Positions 9,307 through 18,341 are shown, numbered from the stretch's first letter. The stretch: 64,000 nt of DNA from Streptomyces sp. NBC_01716 (GCF_036248275.1 NZ_CP109181.1:1426001-1490000), one strand, 5' to 3'. The notes: generated by a model from the sequence alone, not told the origin. Made by a program: numbers and translations.

Positions 9307-10155
9307 TCACTCACCGCCGCGGAGGATGGAGTTCCCCTCGTGGAGGGCTTCCGGCGCGGGGACGTCGAGCTGGAGTCTGCCGCTGAGGCCGTAGAACGCG
9401 ACGGGGTTGCGCCACAGCACCTTGTCGACGTCGTCATCGGAGAAGCCGGCGGCGAGCATCGCGTCGCCGACCTTCCGGGTCTTGAGCGGGTCGCTCTTGC
9501 CCCAGTCGGCGGCGGAGTTGACGAGGACGCGGTCCGTGCCGTGGTCGCGCAGGACGGAGACCATCCGGTCCTCGTCCATCTTGGTGTCGGGGTAGATGGA
9601 GAAGCCGAGCCAACTGCCGCTGTCCGCCGCGTCCTTGACGGTCGTCTCGTTGAGGTGGTCGAGCAGTACGTGCTCGGGGTCGAGGTTCGACTCCCGTACG
9701 ACGTCGATGGTGCGGCGCAGCCCGGCCAGCTTGTCGCGGTGCGGGGTGTGGACCATCGCGGGCAGCGCGTACTCGGCGGCGAGCTGGAGCTGCGTGGCGA
9801 GCGCGACGTCCTCGGCGGGGGTCATGGAGTCGTAGCCGATCTCGCCGACGGCGACGACGCCGTCCTTGACGAGGTAGCGCGGCAGCTCTTCCAGGACGGG
9901 TGTGCAGCGCGGGTCGTTCGCCTCTTTGGGGTTGAGGGCGAGCGTGCAGTGGTGCGCGATGCCGTACTGCGCGGCGCGGAAGGGCTCCCAGCCGAGCAGC
10001 GCGTCGAAGTAGTCGAAGAAGCTGGCGGGCGAGGTACGGGGCTGGCCGAGCCAGAAGGACGGCTCGACGAGCGCACGGACTCCGGAGGCGTACATGGCCT
10101 GGTAGTCGTCCGTGGTGCGGGAGGTCATGTGGATGTGGGGGTCGAAGATGCGCAT
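9307..10155 (-). CDS. eboB: EboB-type TatD-family metal-dependent hydrolase
   Basis: A 282-residue amidohydrolase-fold protein. The N-terminal FDPHIHM supplies the HxH metal pair. Later ligands appear in VGEIGYDS (Glu), MVHTPH and LLDHLNE (His), and an Asp near NSAADWG, the usual TatD/amidohydrolase spacing. The ATG at 10155 shares its A with the stop of eboA (TGATG), which fixes the start; longer upstream readings run through eboA in another frame. In ebo clusters this TatD-like protein is EboB. Family TatD proteins can be nucleases, but the ebo group is thought to act on a small molecule. Cytoplasmic location is expected because there is no signal sequence. Confidence 0.84.
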   Translation of the reverse strand: MRIFDPHIHMTSRTTDDYQAMYASGVRALVEPSFWLGQPRTSPASFFDYFDALLGWEPFRAAQYGIAHHCTLALNPKEANDPRCTPVLEELPRYLVKDGVVAVGEIGYDSMTPAEDVALATQLQLAAEYALPAMVHTPHRDKLAGLRRTIDVVRESNLDPEHVLLDHLNETTVKDAADSGSWLGFSIYPDTKMDEDRMVSVLRDHGTDRVLVNSAADWGKSDPLKTRKVGDAMLAAGFSDDDVDKVLWRNPVAFYGLSGRLQLDVPAPEALHEGNSILRGGE

Positions 10156-10766
10156 CAGGACTCCTCGCCGGTCATGATCAGTACGCGGTGCAGGTCGGCG
10201 GGTACCGACCGGCCCGCCGCGGTGCGCTCGGACGCGTAGTCGGCGAGCATCCGGGCGAGTTCGGCGTCGCCGTGGGCGCGGCGCTCCAAGTCGGCGACCG
10301 CGGCGACGGGCACGCCGGTGAAGAGGCACTTCAGTACGGCGTGCCGCCAGGCGTGCGGGTCGAGATGGCCGGCGGCGTACGGGCCGACGGCCGCCTCGAC
10401 GAGCCTGGTGTCGTTGGTGCGCAGGGCGTCCTCGACGAGCGGCAGGGCCTCGGGTCCTGGCACGAGGTCGGGCAGCGCGAGGAGTACGGCGCGGCGCTCG
10501 GCGGCGGCGCCCTGCTGGTAGAGCCGGGTCAGGGTGCCGACGTCCGCTCCGGCGCGGCGGAGCAGGAGTGTGCGGACGTCGTCGACTACTTCCATGGACC
10601 GACCGCAGTGGCGGCCGGCGGCGGCGAAGCGGAGTTCCCACCGGGGGACGGCAACGTTGTCGGGCTTCTCCCCCGCGTCGGCTGCTTCCGCCGCTTCGGC
10701 GAGTGCCTGGTCCAGCCAGGCGACGGCCTTCGCGTCGAGCCGGCTGTCGATCTCCTGACGGTTCAT
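10155..10766 (-). CDS. eboA: EboA-domain protein
   Basis: A 203-residue, alanine-rich, probably all-helical protein matching EboA family features: an N-terminal region around ALAEAAEAADAG, the segment VPRWELRFAAAGRHCG, and a C-terminal TRLVEAAVGPYAAGHLDPHA stretch before a helical tail. EboA has no known enzymatic activity and is the defining member of ebo clusters. ATG at 10766 overlaps the stop of the preceding TIM-barrel gene by four bases, so the start is well supported. Lack of signal peptide or membrane segments suggests a cytoplasmic partner of the other ebo proteins, perhaps a scaffold, though this is only inference. Confidence 0.84.
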   Translation of the reverse strand: MNRQEIDSRLDAKAVAWLDQALAEAAEAADAGEKPDNVAVPRWELRFAAAGRHCGRSMEVVDDVRTLLLRRAGADVGTLTRLYQQGAAAERRAVLLALPDLVPGPEALPLVEDALRTNDTRLVEAAVGPYAAGHLDPHAWRHAVLKCLFTGVPVAAVADLERRAHGDAELARMLADYASERTAAGRSVPADLHRVLIMTGEES

Positions 10767-11608
10767 ACCGATGCTCCCTTCGAGCGCAGGAAGTCCAGGG
10801 AGGTACGGGCCATTTCGGGGCCGGCGTGCGAGTGGCGGGGCAACTCCACGACGGTCAGGCCCTGGTAGCCGGTGGCGTCGAGCGCGGCCAGCACGGGCGG
10901 GAAGTCGATCTCGCCGTCCCCGAACGGCAGATGCTCGTGCACACCGCGCCGCATGTCCTCGATCTGTACGTGCCGCAGCCAGGGGCCGGCGTCCCGGACG
11001 CAGTCGGCGGGCGACGCCGCCTCCAGGCACTGGCAGTGGCCGATGTCGAGTGTCAGGCCGAGGGGTTCGGGGTCGCCGAGGAGCGTTCTGAGGCGGTGGA
11101 AGCCGGCGATGTCGGCGAGGAGATGGCCGGGTTCGGGCTCGATGGCGACGGGGACGCCGGCGGTCCTCGCGGCGTCGACGACCGGGGTGATGGACTCCTC
11201 CAGCCGCTTCCAGGCGGTGTCGGTGTCGGTGCCCTCGGGTGTGATGCCACTGAAGCAGTGCACGGCGTGCGCGCCGAGGTCGGCGGCGACCTGGACGGCG
11301 GTGACGAGCAGGTCGGTGCGGGCGGCGCGGCCCTCGGGGTCGGCGTCGAGCAGGGTGGGCCCGTGCTTGCGGCGCGGGTCGAGCACGTAGCGGGCACCGG
11401 TCTCGACGGTGACGTCGAGACCCAGCTCGGTGAGCCGGGCGGCCGCCTTGGCGGTGCGGGCGGCGAGTTCGGGGGCGAGCGGGTCGAGATGCATATGGTC
11501 GAGGGTCAGTCCGACCCCGTCGTACCCGAGGTCGGCGAGCAGCCCGAGCGCGTCGTCCAGACGCAGATCGGTGAGCCCGTTGGTGCCGTATCCGTAGCGG
11601 ATGGTCAT
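10763..11608 (-). CDS. Sugar phosphate isomerase/epimerase-family TIM-barrel protein of the ebo operon
   Basis: A 281-residue xylose-isomerase-like TIM barrel (IRYGYGTNGLTDL, LGYDGVGLTLDHMH, VAIEPEPGH, LGLTLDIGHCQ, HVQIEDM, VVELPRHSH). Metal ligands of the fold are visible as Glu in EPEPGH, Asp/His in LDIGHCQ and Glu in QIED and VVELPR. It is the third protein of this fold in the operon, with EboE and the Tat-exported member, but the three are clearly different in sequence. Four-base overlaps join it to eboC upstream and eboA downstream. Function is unassigned; ketose epimerisation or an inosose/cyclitol step would suit the inositol-synthase-like gene at the operon head. Confidence 0.8.
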   Translation of the reverse strand: MTIRYGYGTNGLTDLRLDDALGLLADLGYDGVGLTLDHMHLDPLAPELAARTAKAAARLTELGLDVTVETGARYVLDPRRKHGPTLLDADPEGRAARTDLLVTAVQVAADLGAHAVHCFSGITPEGTDTDTAWKRLEESITPVVDAARTAGVPVAIEPEPGHLLADIAGFHRLRTLLGDPEPLGLTLDIGHCQCLEAASPADCVRDAGPWLRHVQIEDMRRGVHEHLPFGDGEIDFPPVLAALDATGYQGLTVVELPRHSHAGPEMARTSLDFLRSKGASV

Positions 11609-13257
11609 GTCACACTCACCTTTTTCGCGAACTTCCGCGCCAGCGGCACGAGTCCCATGACGACGAGCCCGATCGCAGGCGACCCGCCGCGCGCCGCGAG
11701 CGCGGCCTGGAACGGGATCATGGCCCGGATCCCGCCGCCGACGGCGCGCTGGGTGAGCTGCGGCGACGGATTGAGCGCGGCGTGCAGGAAGGGCCGCCCG
11801 GCGGTCACCGCGTACGCGGCGGCGAGCCCGGCGGTGACGAGGGCCGCGACGCCGACGTCCTGCGGCCGCCCGACAACCCCGCCGAGCACCCCGGTGAGGG
11901 CGAGCGCGGCGAGGGGAGCCCCAACGGCCCCGCCGTACACCTCACTTCGGGAGACGCCGGTGACGGCGACGGTGTGCGCGCCGAGGAGGGCGGCGGGAAG
12001 CAGGGCCCGTCGCGGCACGGCGTCGGGCCACCCGCCCGGCCCGCCTGCCGGCATCCGGCCGTTCCCGGCCGAACCGCCCGGCGGCGCGGAGAAGCGCAAC
12101 GAGGCGCCGCCCTCCAGCGCGGGAGGGGCGAGCTTGCCCCTCAGGGTGCCCGGCGCCGCCGGGTAACGGGCCGTCGACGCGGCGGCCTCCACCACCGGGC
12201 GGGGACCCGAACCGGCGAACTTGCCCGCCAGGGCGCTGACCAGCGTCTTGTTACGGCCCTGAGAGGCCGAACCGCCCGGCGGGGCAGGGAAGCGGGCCGA
12301 CGAGGCCGCTGCCTCGACCGCCGGACGGGCCTGACCCGCCGAGCCATCGGCCCAGGCCGACAATAGCGCCAGCACACCCCGCTCAGCGGGCAGCTCCGGG
12401 AAACGGGCCGTCGACGCGGCGGCCTCCACCGCCGGACGGGGCCCCGAACCGGCGAACTTGCCCGCCAGGGCGCTCACCGGCGTCGCGGCACGGCCTTCAC
12501 TCGCCGAGGTGCGCGCCGTCGACGCGGCGGCCTCCACCGCCGGGCGGGGAGCCGACCCCGCGAGCCTGCCCGCCAGGGCGCCCACCGACGGCGTCGCATC
12601 CGCCTGGCCCGCCGGGAAGCCCCCGGGGGCCGAACCGCCCGCGTGCCCGACCGGCGAGGTCCGGCCGGAGCCGGTCGCCCAGGCCGACAGACGTGACAGC
12701 ACGCCCCGCCGAGGGGCCGCCGAGGCGGTGAGCTCGCTCGGCGAAGCCGCCACCGGGGTCCGGTCGGAGCCGGGCTTCGACACGCGCGCTGTCAAGGTCC
12801 GGCGAGACGCCGAGGCCGTCGCCGTCGCGCCCAGCAGTACGTCCAGCGCGCGTGCCGCGCCCATCGCCGCCGGGCCCGCCGCCGTGTGTTTCAGGCGGAG
12901 GTCGTACGCCCACACCGTCGCCGCCAGCGCCGTCGTCAGCGCCAGCGACGGGCGGCCCGCGCGGGAGGCCAGCAGGAGGCCCGTGGCCGTCAGGCCGCCC
13001 GCCGCCGCCAGTGCCGCGTTCGGGGTGATCCGGCCCGAGGGGATCGGGCGGTGCGGGCGCTCCACGGCGTCCTCGTCGCGGTCCGCCCAGTCGTTGAGCG
13101 CCATCCCCGCCTCGTACATGCACAGGGACGCGCCGACGGCCAGCGCGGTGCCGCGGTTGGGCCGCACCCCCGCGGACGCCGCGCCGGCCAGGGCGTCGCC
13201 CGGGACCGTGAACAGCGCGGACACCCGAAGGAGTTCGGCCCAGGCGCGCAAGGTCAC
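11605..13257 (-). CDS. eboC: EboC-type UbiA-like prenyltransferase with a large repetitive insert
   Basis: A 550-residue membrane protein. The UbiA-family aspartate motif is NDWADRDED (residues 55-63), with YDLRLKHT at 118-125 and ARALDVLLG at 135-143. The C-terminal membrane half resumes at about residue 416 (RRALLPAALLGAH). Between them, residues about 146-415 are low-complexity and repetitive, with units such as SALAGKFAGSGPRP and VEAAASTAR. Removing the insert leaves about 280 residues, normal for EboC. The GTG start at 13257 overlaps the upstream stop as GTGA. EboC is expected to transfer an isoprenoid or handle a lipid-linked intermediate at the membrane. The insert keeps the frame open, but whether the protein still works is unknown. 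Confidence 0.82.
   Translation of the reverse strand: MTLRAWAELLRVSALFTVPGDALAGAASAGVRPNRGTALAVGASLCMYEAGMALNDWADRDEDAVERPHRPIPSGRITPNAALAAAGGLTATGLLLASRAGRPSLALTTALAATVWAYDLRLKHTAAGPAAMGAARALDVLLGATATASASRRTLTARVSKPGSDRTPVAASPSELTASAAPRRGVLSRLSAWATGSGRTSPVGHAGGSAPGGFPAGQADATPSVGALAGRLAGSAPRPAVEAAASTARTSASEGRAATPVSALAGKFAGSGPRPAVEAAASTARFPELPAERGVLALLSAWADGSAGQARPAVEAAASSARFPAPPGGSASQGRNKTLVSALAGKFAGSGPRPVVEAAASTARYPAAPGTLRGKLAPPALEGGASLRFSAPPGGSAGNGRMPAGGPGGWPDAVPRRALLPAALLGAHTVAVTGVSRSEVYGGAVGAPLAALALTGVLGGVVGRPQDVGVAALVTAGLAAAYAVTAGRPFLHAALNPSPQLTQRAVGGGIRAMIPFQAALAARGGSPAIGLVVMGLVPLARKFAKKVSVT
12013..12822 (-). repeat. Repeated sequence units inside eboC
   Basis: Near-identical blocks recur in the same frame: about 12161-12239, 12398-12479 and 12511-12586 share a core of about 75-80 bases (gtcgacgcggcggcctccac, then gcgaacttgcccgccagggc), and a partial, diverged copy lies near 12289-12335. 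The first two differ at only a few bases. A second, weaker family encodes GVLSRLSAWATGS and GVLALLSAWADGS (residues about 185-197 and 294-306). The units interrupt an otherwise ordinary UbiA-like protein between two membrane halves. They look like an expanded or inserted protein-coding repeat rather than a mobile element with a transposase. Confidence 0.85.
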
Positions 13258-14381
13258 TTGCTCTCCTTCAGGCGCTCGGCGAAGGAGAGGAGCGCGTCGA
13301 ACTGTTCGGCCAGCGCGGCGGGCCCGCCGTCCGGGTCCTTGAAGTAGAAGCCCAGCTCCGGCAGCGGCCCGCTCAGTCCGGCCTCGTGCGCGCGGGAGAC
13401 CAGCCGGGCCAGGTCCAGTACGAGCGGCGCGGCGAGCGCCGAGTCGCAGCCCTGCCAGATGGTCTGGAGGATCATGCGGGAGCCGAGGAACCCGTCGAAG
13501 GCGATGTGGTCCCACGCCGTCTTCCACTCGCCGAGCGCGGGCACGTCGTCGATGTGCACCTCGCCCTCGGGCGCGGTGCCGAGCGTGTCGGCGAGGACCC
13601 GCTCCTTGCCCGCGTTCTTGGCGGCGGCAGCCGCCGGGTCGGCCAGCGCCGCTCCGTCCCCGCCGCCCAGCAGGTTGGTGCCCGACCAGGCCCTGACATC
13701 GAGGGCACGCTGGACGAACATCGGGGCGAGCACGGAACGGAGCAGCGTCTGGCCTGTCTTGCCGTCACGGCCCGCGTGGGGAAGTCCGCTGGCCTCGACG
13801 GCGTCCGCGAGGGCCGCGCTCCGCAGCCCGGTCGACGGAGTGAAGTTCACATACGAGCAGCCCGCCCTGAGCGCGGCGGCGGCGTAGAGGGAGCTGGCCG
13901 GCAGCCGCGGGTCGTCCGCGGCGGGCTCGGGCTCCGTGGAGGAAACGTTGACGACGACGGCGCGCGCGACGCCGGTGCGCCGGACGAAGGAGGTGATGTC
14001 GTCGGCGAACGCGGCGATCAGTTCGTCGTCGTCGCGGGTGTCGCCGGGCATCGGCCCGCCGATGCGTATCTCCGCGTCGGCCACCTCCAGTTCGGCGGCG
14101 ATCGTGTTGGGCAGGCCGTGCGGCAGCACTCCCGCCGCGGTGAGCGCCTCGGCCCGCTTGGGCAGCGGGCAGCTCGCGGTGTCATGGCCGCCGAAGACGA
14201 GCGACGACAGGGCGGGGAGGCCCGACTCCGCGAAGGGCGGGGTCTCGGCGACCATGCCGGTCGCGGGGTGGAGCCCGGCGGTGACCGCCGCGCATCCCGC
14301 GACAGCTGTCGTCGCGACGGAGCCGCGTGCTCCGACGAACCAGACTCCGGTACGTCCTGCAGTCGAATCGTTGGTGGTCAC
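13254..14381 (-). CDS. Inositol-3-phosphate synthase-like protein heading the ebo-type operon
   Basis: A 375-residue protein with an N-terminal NAD-binding glycine motif (VWFVGARGSVATTA) and later family segments (SSLVFGGHD, VVVNVSSTEP, YVNFTPSTGL, GKTGQTLLRS, TNLLGGGDGAAL, HIAFDGFLGSRM). These match the myo-inositol-1-phosphate synthase family, which cyclises glucose 6-phosphate to inositol 3-phosphate. The lysine in GKTGQT fits the catalytic region. It shares a four-base overlap with eboC and so begins a run of eight coupled genes. Classical ebo clusters carry a dehydroquinate-synthase-like EboD; none is seen here, so this cyclitol-forming protein may fill an equivalent place. Actual substrate untested. 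Confidence 0.82.
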   Translation of the reverse strand: MTTNDSTAGRTGVWFVGARGSVATTAVAGCAAVTAGLHPATGMVAETPPFAESGLPALSSLVFGGHDTASCPLPKRAEALTAAGVLPHGLPNTIAAELEVADAEIRIGGPMPGDTRDDDELIAAFADDITSFVRRTGVARAVVVNVSSTEPEPAADDPRLPASSLYAAAALRAGCSYVNFTPSTGLRSAALADAVEASGLPHAGRDGKTGQTLLRSVLAPMFVQRALDVRAWSGTNLLGGGDGAALADPAAAAAKNAGKERVLADTLGTAPEGEVHIDDVPALGEWKTAWDHIAFDGFLGSRMILQTIWQGCDSALAAPLVLDLARLVSRAHEAGLSGPLPELGFYFKDPDGGPAALAEQFDALLSFAERLKESK

Positions 14382-14464
14382 GGGCTGCCTCCTGCCGGGT
14401 GGGTGGGTTGGTGGACGGCGGGCGGGGGGTACGGCGCCTCCCCGCCCGCCGCCGGCTGGCGGCC

Positions 14465-14490
14465 GGCCTCCTGGACTGGGCCAGGAGGCC
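14465..14490 (-). terminator. Hairpin after the first giant ThuA protein gene
   Basis: GGCCTCCTGG (14465-14474) pairs perfectly with CCAGGAGGCC (14481-14490) around a 6-base loop. It follows the minus-strand stop at 14512 and precedes the ebo-type operon, so it separates the two transcription units. A second GC-rich fold is possible just to its left. Confidence 0.7.
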
Positions 14491-14511
14491 GGGTGGTCCT
14501 CCTGGTTGGTG

Positions 14512-17500
14512 CTAGGAGGCCAGTTCCTTCAGCTGGATGTTGCGGAACGCGACCTGATCGTCGGCACCGTGGTTCTGGATGCCGATGTAGCCGTCCTTCA
14601 GGCTGCGCGCCGGATCGGTGTTGGTGAAGTCGTTGATCTTGACTCCGTTGAGGATGACCTGGACCCGCTCACCCTGGACCTTGATCTCGTAGCTGTTCCA
14701 CTGGCCCGGAGGCCGCAGAACCTGGTCCCTGGCCTTGATGTTGGCCGACTTGAAGGTGTAGATGGCACCGGTGGTGCGGTCCGCCGCGTCCGTGGCGTCG
14801 ATCTGGATCTCGTAGCCGTTGTTGACGGCCGACCAGGGGTCGTCGGAGGCCGGGAAGCCGATGAAGACACCGGAGTTGTCGTCCCCGTCCATCTTCCAGT
14901 CCATCTTCAGCGAGTACGAGCCGAGCTGCTTGGCCTGGTACCAGAGCATGCCCATGCCGCCCTCGGTGTGCAGTTCGCCGCCACCGATGTTGAACTTGCC
15001 CGGACCGGCCTGCTTCCACCCTTCCAGGGTCTTGCCGTTGAAGATGCTGCGGTAGCCGGTGTTCGGCTTGCAGTTGGCCTTCACCTGGCCGGCCGCGTAG
15101 CGCAGACCGCCCAGCAGGTGCTCACGGAAGGCCGGGTCGGCGTACGACTCCTTGGTGTGGCCGCCTCCCGTGTAGAAGGACCGGCCGCCCTCGTACGTCT
15201 GGCACCAGGCGATCGGGTGGTCGCCCTTCATGGTGCCGCCCTGGTAGGTGGTCTCGTCCAGGGTGGCGAGGACACGCACGTCGGAGCGCGGGTTGTCGCG
15301 GTAGTTGTACCACTCGTCCGTGCGCTGCCACTCGTCGTCCAGGTGGGCGGTGGCCGGGTGGGCCTTGTCCTCGACCCGGACGGTGGCCTGCTGGATCTGC
15401 GGGTGACCGGAGAAGTAGGCGCCGACGAGCTTGCCGTAGTAGGCCCAGTCGTACTCGGTGTCCGACGCGGCGTGGACGCCCATGTAGGCACCGCCGGTGG
15501 AGATGTAGTACTCGAAGGCCTTCTGCTGCTCGGGGTTGAGGACGTCACCGGTGGTGGAGAGGAAGACCACCGCGTCGTACCGGGCGAGGTTGTTCGTGGT
15601 GAACTGCGCCCCGGTCTCGGTGGAGTCGACCGTGATGTTGCTGGTCTTGCCCAGCTCCTTCAGGGCCGCTGTGCCGGCCTCGATGGAGTCGTGACGGAAC
15701 CCGGCGGTCTTGGAGAAGACGAGGACCCGCTTCTCGGTGCGGCCGGCCGCCTGGTCGCTGATCTCGAAGTCGTCGACGTCGTAGAGCGCGCCCTCGCCGC
15801 CCTTGAAGACGAGGAACAGCTCCGTGGTGGCCTTCGGTACCGAGCGCAGCGGTACGTCGATGTCCTGGAAGGTGTCCCAGCTGCCGGTCACCGGGATCGG
15901 CGCGGAGCCGAGGAGCTTGCCGGTGGCGGAGCCCGTACGCACTTCGAGGAATCCGCCCGCGCCGCCGGAGGAGATCCGGGCGGTGAGGGTCTTGGACCCG
16001 GTCAGGTTGTACGGCTTGAAGGAGATCCAGTCGTCGTTGCTGATGTCGCCGACGGTCTTGCCGCCGTTGGCCGACGCCTTGTCGAAGGTGTTGACACCCG
16101 ACGAGTTGGTGAAGTGCTCGGCCTGCCGGTGGCGGGGCTGGAGCTGCACCTGGTCGTGCGTGGTGAGCGCGGCCTGGCCGCCGCCTCCGCCGTCGGTGTA
16201 CTCGGCGTCGATGACACCGAAGATGTCGGCGTTGGGGTCGTGCTCGCCGTCCGCCGGGGCGGTGATGGTGCCTTCGCAGCCCTTGGCCGAGGTGATCGGG
16301 TGGCCGTGGCTGTCGTGGCCGAGGATGTAGTTGACGGTGACCTTGTCACAGTCGATCGGGCCGGAAGCGCCGTCTTCAGGATCAGTGACCGTGACCTTGA
16401 AGGGCAGCTTGTCGCCGAACTTGAAGAGGGCGCCGTCGGCGGGCACGGTGAGCGTCACCTTGGGCGCGGTGTTGCCGACGACCACGCGTACGGACGCGCT
16501 GCCGGTGTGGCCCTTGGGGTCGGTGGCGGTCAGAGTCGCGGTGTAGGTGCCGTTCTTCTTGTAGACGTGGCTGGGGTTGGGCTCGGTGGACTTGCCGCCG
16601 TCGCCGAAGTCCCAGGCGTAGGTGATCTCGTCACCGTCCGCGTCCGTGGTGCCCGCGGAGGAGAAGTTCGCCCGCAGCGGCGCCACACCCGACGTCTTGT
16701 TGGAGGCGGCCACGGCGACCGGTGCCCGGCCGTCGGCGATGTTCTCGATGCGGTAGACCGCCGAGTTCTCGTCGCCGCCGAACCAGGAGCGGCCGTAGTC
16801 GAGCACGTAGAGCGCGCCGTCGGGGCCGAACTCCATGTCCATGACCTGGGTGCCGGTCCACGGGAAGTCGTGGATGCCGGTGACGGTGCCGTCCGCGTCC
16901 TTCTCAATGCGCTTGATCCACTCACGCCCGAACTCGCCGGCGAAGAAGTCGCCGTCGTACTCCTCGGGGAACTTCGCCGCGGACTCCAGCTCCGGGTCGA
17001 AGTTGTAGACCGGGCCGCCCATCGGGGACTCGGAGCCGTCGCCGAACTCCGGGACGCTGTTCCCGTTGTACGGGATCCAGGCGGCCTGGGCGGGCGGCAG
17101 GTCGGTGAGACCGGTGTTGTGCGGCGACTCGTTCTTCGGCGCCGCGCAGTCGAAGGCGGGCCCCGAGGTGCCGGTCGCGAAGTCGTAGTCGCGGTAGGCG
17201 TCGTTGTCGCCGGTGCAGAAGGGCCAGCCGAAGTTGCCGGCCTCGGTCATCCGGGCGAACTCGACCTGGCCGGCCGGGCCACGGGTCTCGGAAGCCGCGC
17301 CCGCGTCGGGGCCGTACTCACCGACGTAGACGATGCCGGTCTTCTGGTCGACGTTGATCCGGAACGGGTTGCGGAAACCCATGCCGTAGATCTCGGGGCG
17401 GGTCTTCGCGGTGCCGGGGGCGAAGAGGTTGCCCTCGGGGACGGTGTACGAACCGTCCTCGGCGACCTTGATCCGCAGGACCTTGCCGCGCAGGTCGTTG

Positions 17501-18198
17501 GTGTTGCCGGAGGAACGCCGGGCGTCGAAGGCCGGGTTGCGGTTGGAGCGTTCGTCGATCGGCGTGTAGCCGTCGGAGGCGAAGGGGTTGGTGTCGTCAC
17601 CCGTCGACAGGTAGAGGTTGCCGTCGGCGTCGAAGGCGATGTCACCGCCGACGTGGCAGCAGAGACCGCGGTTGGTCTCGATGTCGAGGACCTTCTTCTC
17701 GCTGGCCTTGTCGAGGGTGCCGTCCTCGTTCAGCGTGAAGCGGGAGAGCCGGTTGTACCCGTCGAAGGGGGCGAAGTCGGCAGCCGTGCCCGTCTCGGGT
17801 GCGTCACCGGCGGGGGTGTCGAGCACCGGGGAGTAGTAGAGGTAGATCGCGCGGTTCTCCGCGAAGTCGGGGTCGATACCGACGCCTTGGAGACCTTCCT
17901 CGTCGTGCGTGTACACGTCGAGCTTGCCCGCGACCTTGGTGGCGCCGGCCGCGTCGGTGATACGCAGCGTTCCGTCGCGCGAGGTGTGCAGGACCTGACG
18001 GTCCGGCAGGACCGCCAGCGACATGGGCTCGCCCACCTCGTCGGCACCCTTGGCGAGGGCGACCTGCTGGAAGGTGTCGGCCGCCGGCTCGGGCTCGCCC
18101 GGGTGGGCGGCGGCGGGGACGACGGCGAGGGTGCCGGCGACGAGAGCGCCGGCCATCAGTGCGAGGAGGGATCTGGATCTATGACGTCTTCTGGGCAC
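14512..18198 (-). CDS. Secreted multidomain protein: sugar dehydrogenase, PKD, CBM, ThuA and DUF1080 domains (copy 1)
   Basis: A 1,228-residue exported protein. A signal peptide (arginine-rich start, then LLALMAGALVAGTLAVVPAAA) is followed by a glucose/sorbosone-dehydrogenase-type propeller (about 40-490), a PKD domain (about 490-580, DGDEITYAWDFGDG), a CBM6-like sandwich (about 690-810), a ThuA domain (about 815-1030, VLVFSKTAGFRHDS, MGVHAASDTEYDW) and a C-terminal DUF1080/3-keto-disaccharide-hydrolase-type domain (about 1045-1226, GWKQAGPGKF, NNGYEIQID). The GTG start at 18198 has GGAGGA 5-6 bases upstream. It probably oxidises and cleaves an external glycoside. The second copy upstream is about two-thirds identical by eye, implying tandem duplication. 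Substrate unknown; related ThuA proteins are linked to keto-sugar metabolism. Confidence 0.85.
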   Translation of the reverse strand: MPRRRHRSRSLLALMAGALVAGTLAVVPAAAHPGEPEPAADTFQQVALAKGADEVGEPMSLAVLPDRQVLHTSRDGTLRITDAAGATKVAGKLDVYTHDEEGLQGVGIDPDFAENRAIYLYYSPVLDTPAGDAPETGTAADFAPFDGYNRLSRFTLNEDGTLDKASEKKVLDIETNRGLCCHVGGDIAFDADGNLYLSTGDDTNPFASDGYTPIDERSNRNPAFDARRSSGNTNDLRGKVLRIKVAEDGSYTVPEGNLFAPGTAKTRPEIYGMGFRNPFRINVDQKTGIVYVGEYGPDAGAASETRGPAGQVEFARMTEAGNFGWPFCTGDNDAYRDYDFATGTSGPAFDCAAPKNESPHNTGLTDLPPAQAAWIPYNGNSVPEFGDGSESPMGGPVYNFDPELESAAKFPEEYDGDFFAGEFGREWIKRIEKDADGTVTGIHDFPWTGTQVMDMEFGPDGALYVLDYGRSWFGGDENSAVYRIENIADGRAPVAVAASNKTSGVAPLRANFSSAGTTDADGDEITYAWDFGDGGKSTEPNPSHVYKKNGTYTATLTATDPKGHTGSASVRVVVGNTAPKVTLTVPADGALFKFGDKLPFKVTVTDPEDGASGPIDCDKVTVNYILGHDSHGHPITSAKGCEGTITAPADGEHDPNADIFGVIDAEYTDGGGGGQAALTTHDQVQLQPRHRQAEHFTNSSGVNTFDKASANGGKTVGDISNDDWISFKPYNLTGSKTLTARISSGGAGGFLEVRTGSATGKLLGSAPIPVTGSWDTFQDIDVPLRSVPKATTELFLVFKGGEGALYDVDDFEISDQAAGRTEKRVLVFSKTAGFRHDSIEAGTAALKELGKTSNITVDSTETGAQFTTNNLARYDAVVFLSTTGDVLNPEQQKAFEYYISTGGAYMGVHAASDTEYDWAYYGKLVGAYFSGHPQIQQATVRVEDKAHPATAHLDDEWQRTDEWYNYRDNPRSDVRVLATLDETTYQGGTMKGDHPIAWCQTYEGGRSFYTGGGHTKESYADPAFREHLLGGLRYAAGQVKANCKPNTGYRSIFNGKTLEGWKQAGPGKFNIGGGELHTEGGMGMLWYQAKQLGSYSLKMDWKMDGDDNSGVFIGFPASDDPWSAVNNGYEIQIDATDAADRTTGAIYTFKSANIKARDQVLRPPGQWNSYEIKVQGERVQVILNGVKINDFTNTDPARSLKDGYIGIQNHGADDQVAFRNIQLKELAS

Positions 18199-18341
18199 GA
18201 AAGTCCTCCGAGGGTGGGGCTGTTCGTACGTGCGGGTGCCGGGAGGACGCGTGGTGCCTCTCGACGTGTGCCTGAGGTACGTCCTGTGCCAGCAACGTGT
18301 CCCCTACATCTCGCTGGACGTTAGCCCGGTTGGTCCGCGCC

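Noticed and set aside
12458..13342. Plus-strand open frame inside eboC
   Set aside because: Antisense shadow of the repetitive insert and the start of eboC; it inherits openness from the high-GC codons.
13936..18324. Very long plus-strand open frame (1,462 codons) opposite the first giant protein, and a similar one at 18530-21952
   Set aside because: They run antisense to well-supported genes, have valine/glycine/arginine-rich low-complexity sequence, and follow the GC-rich third position of the real gene. No domain is visible.
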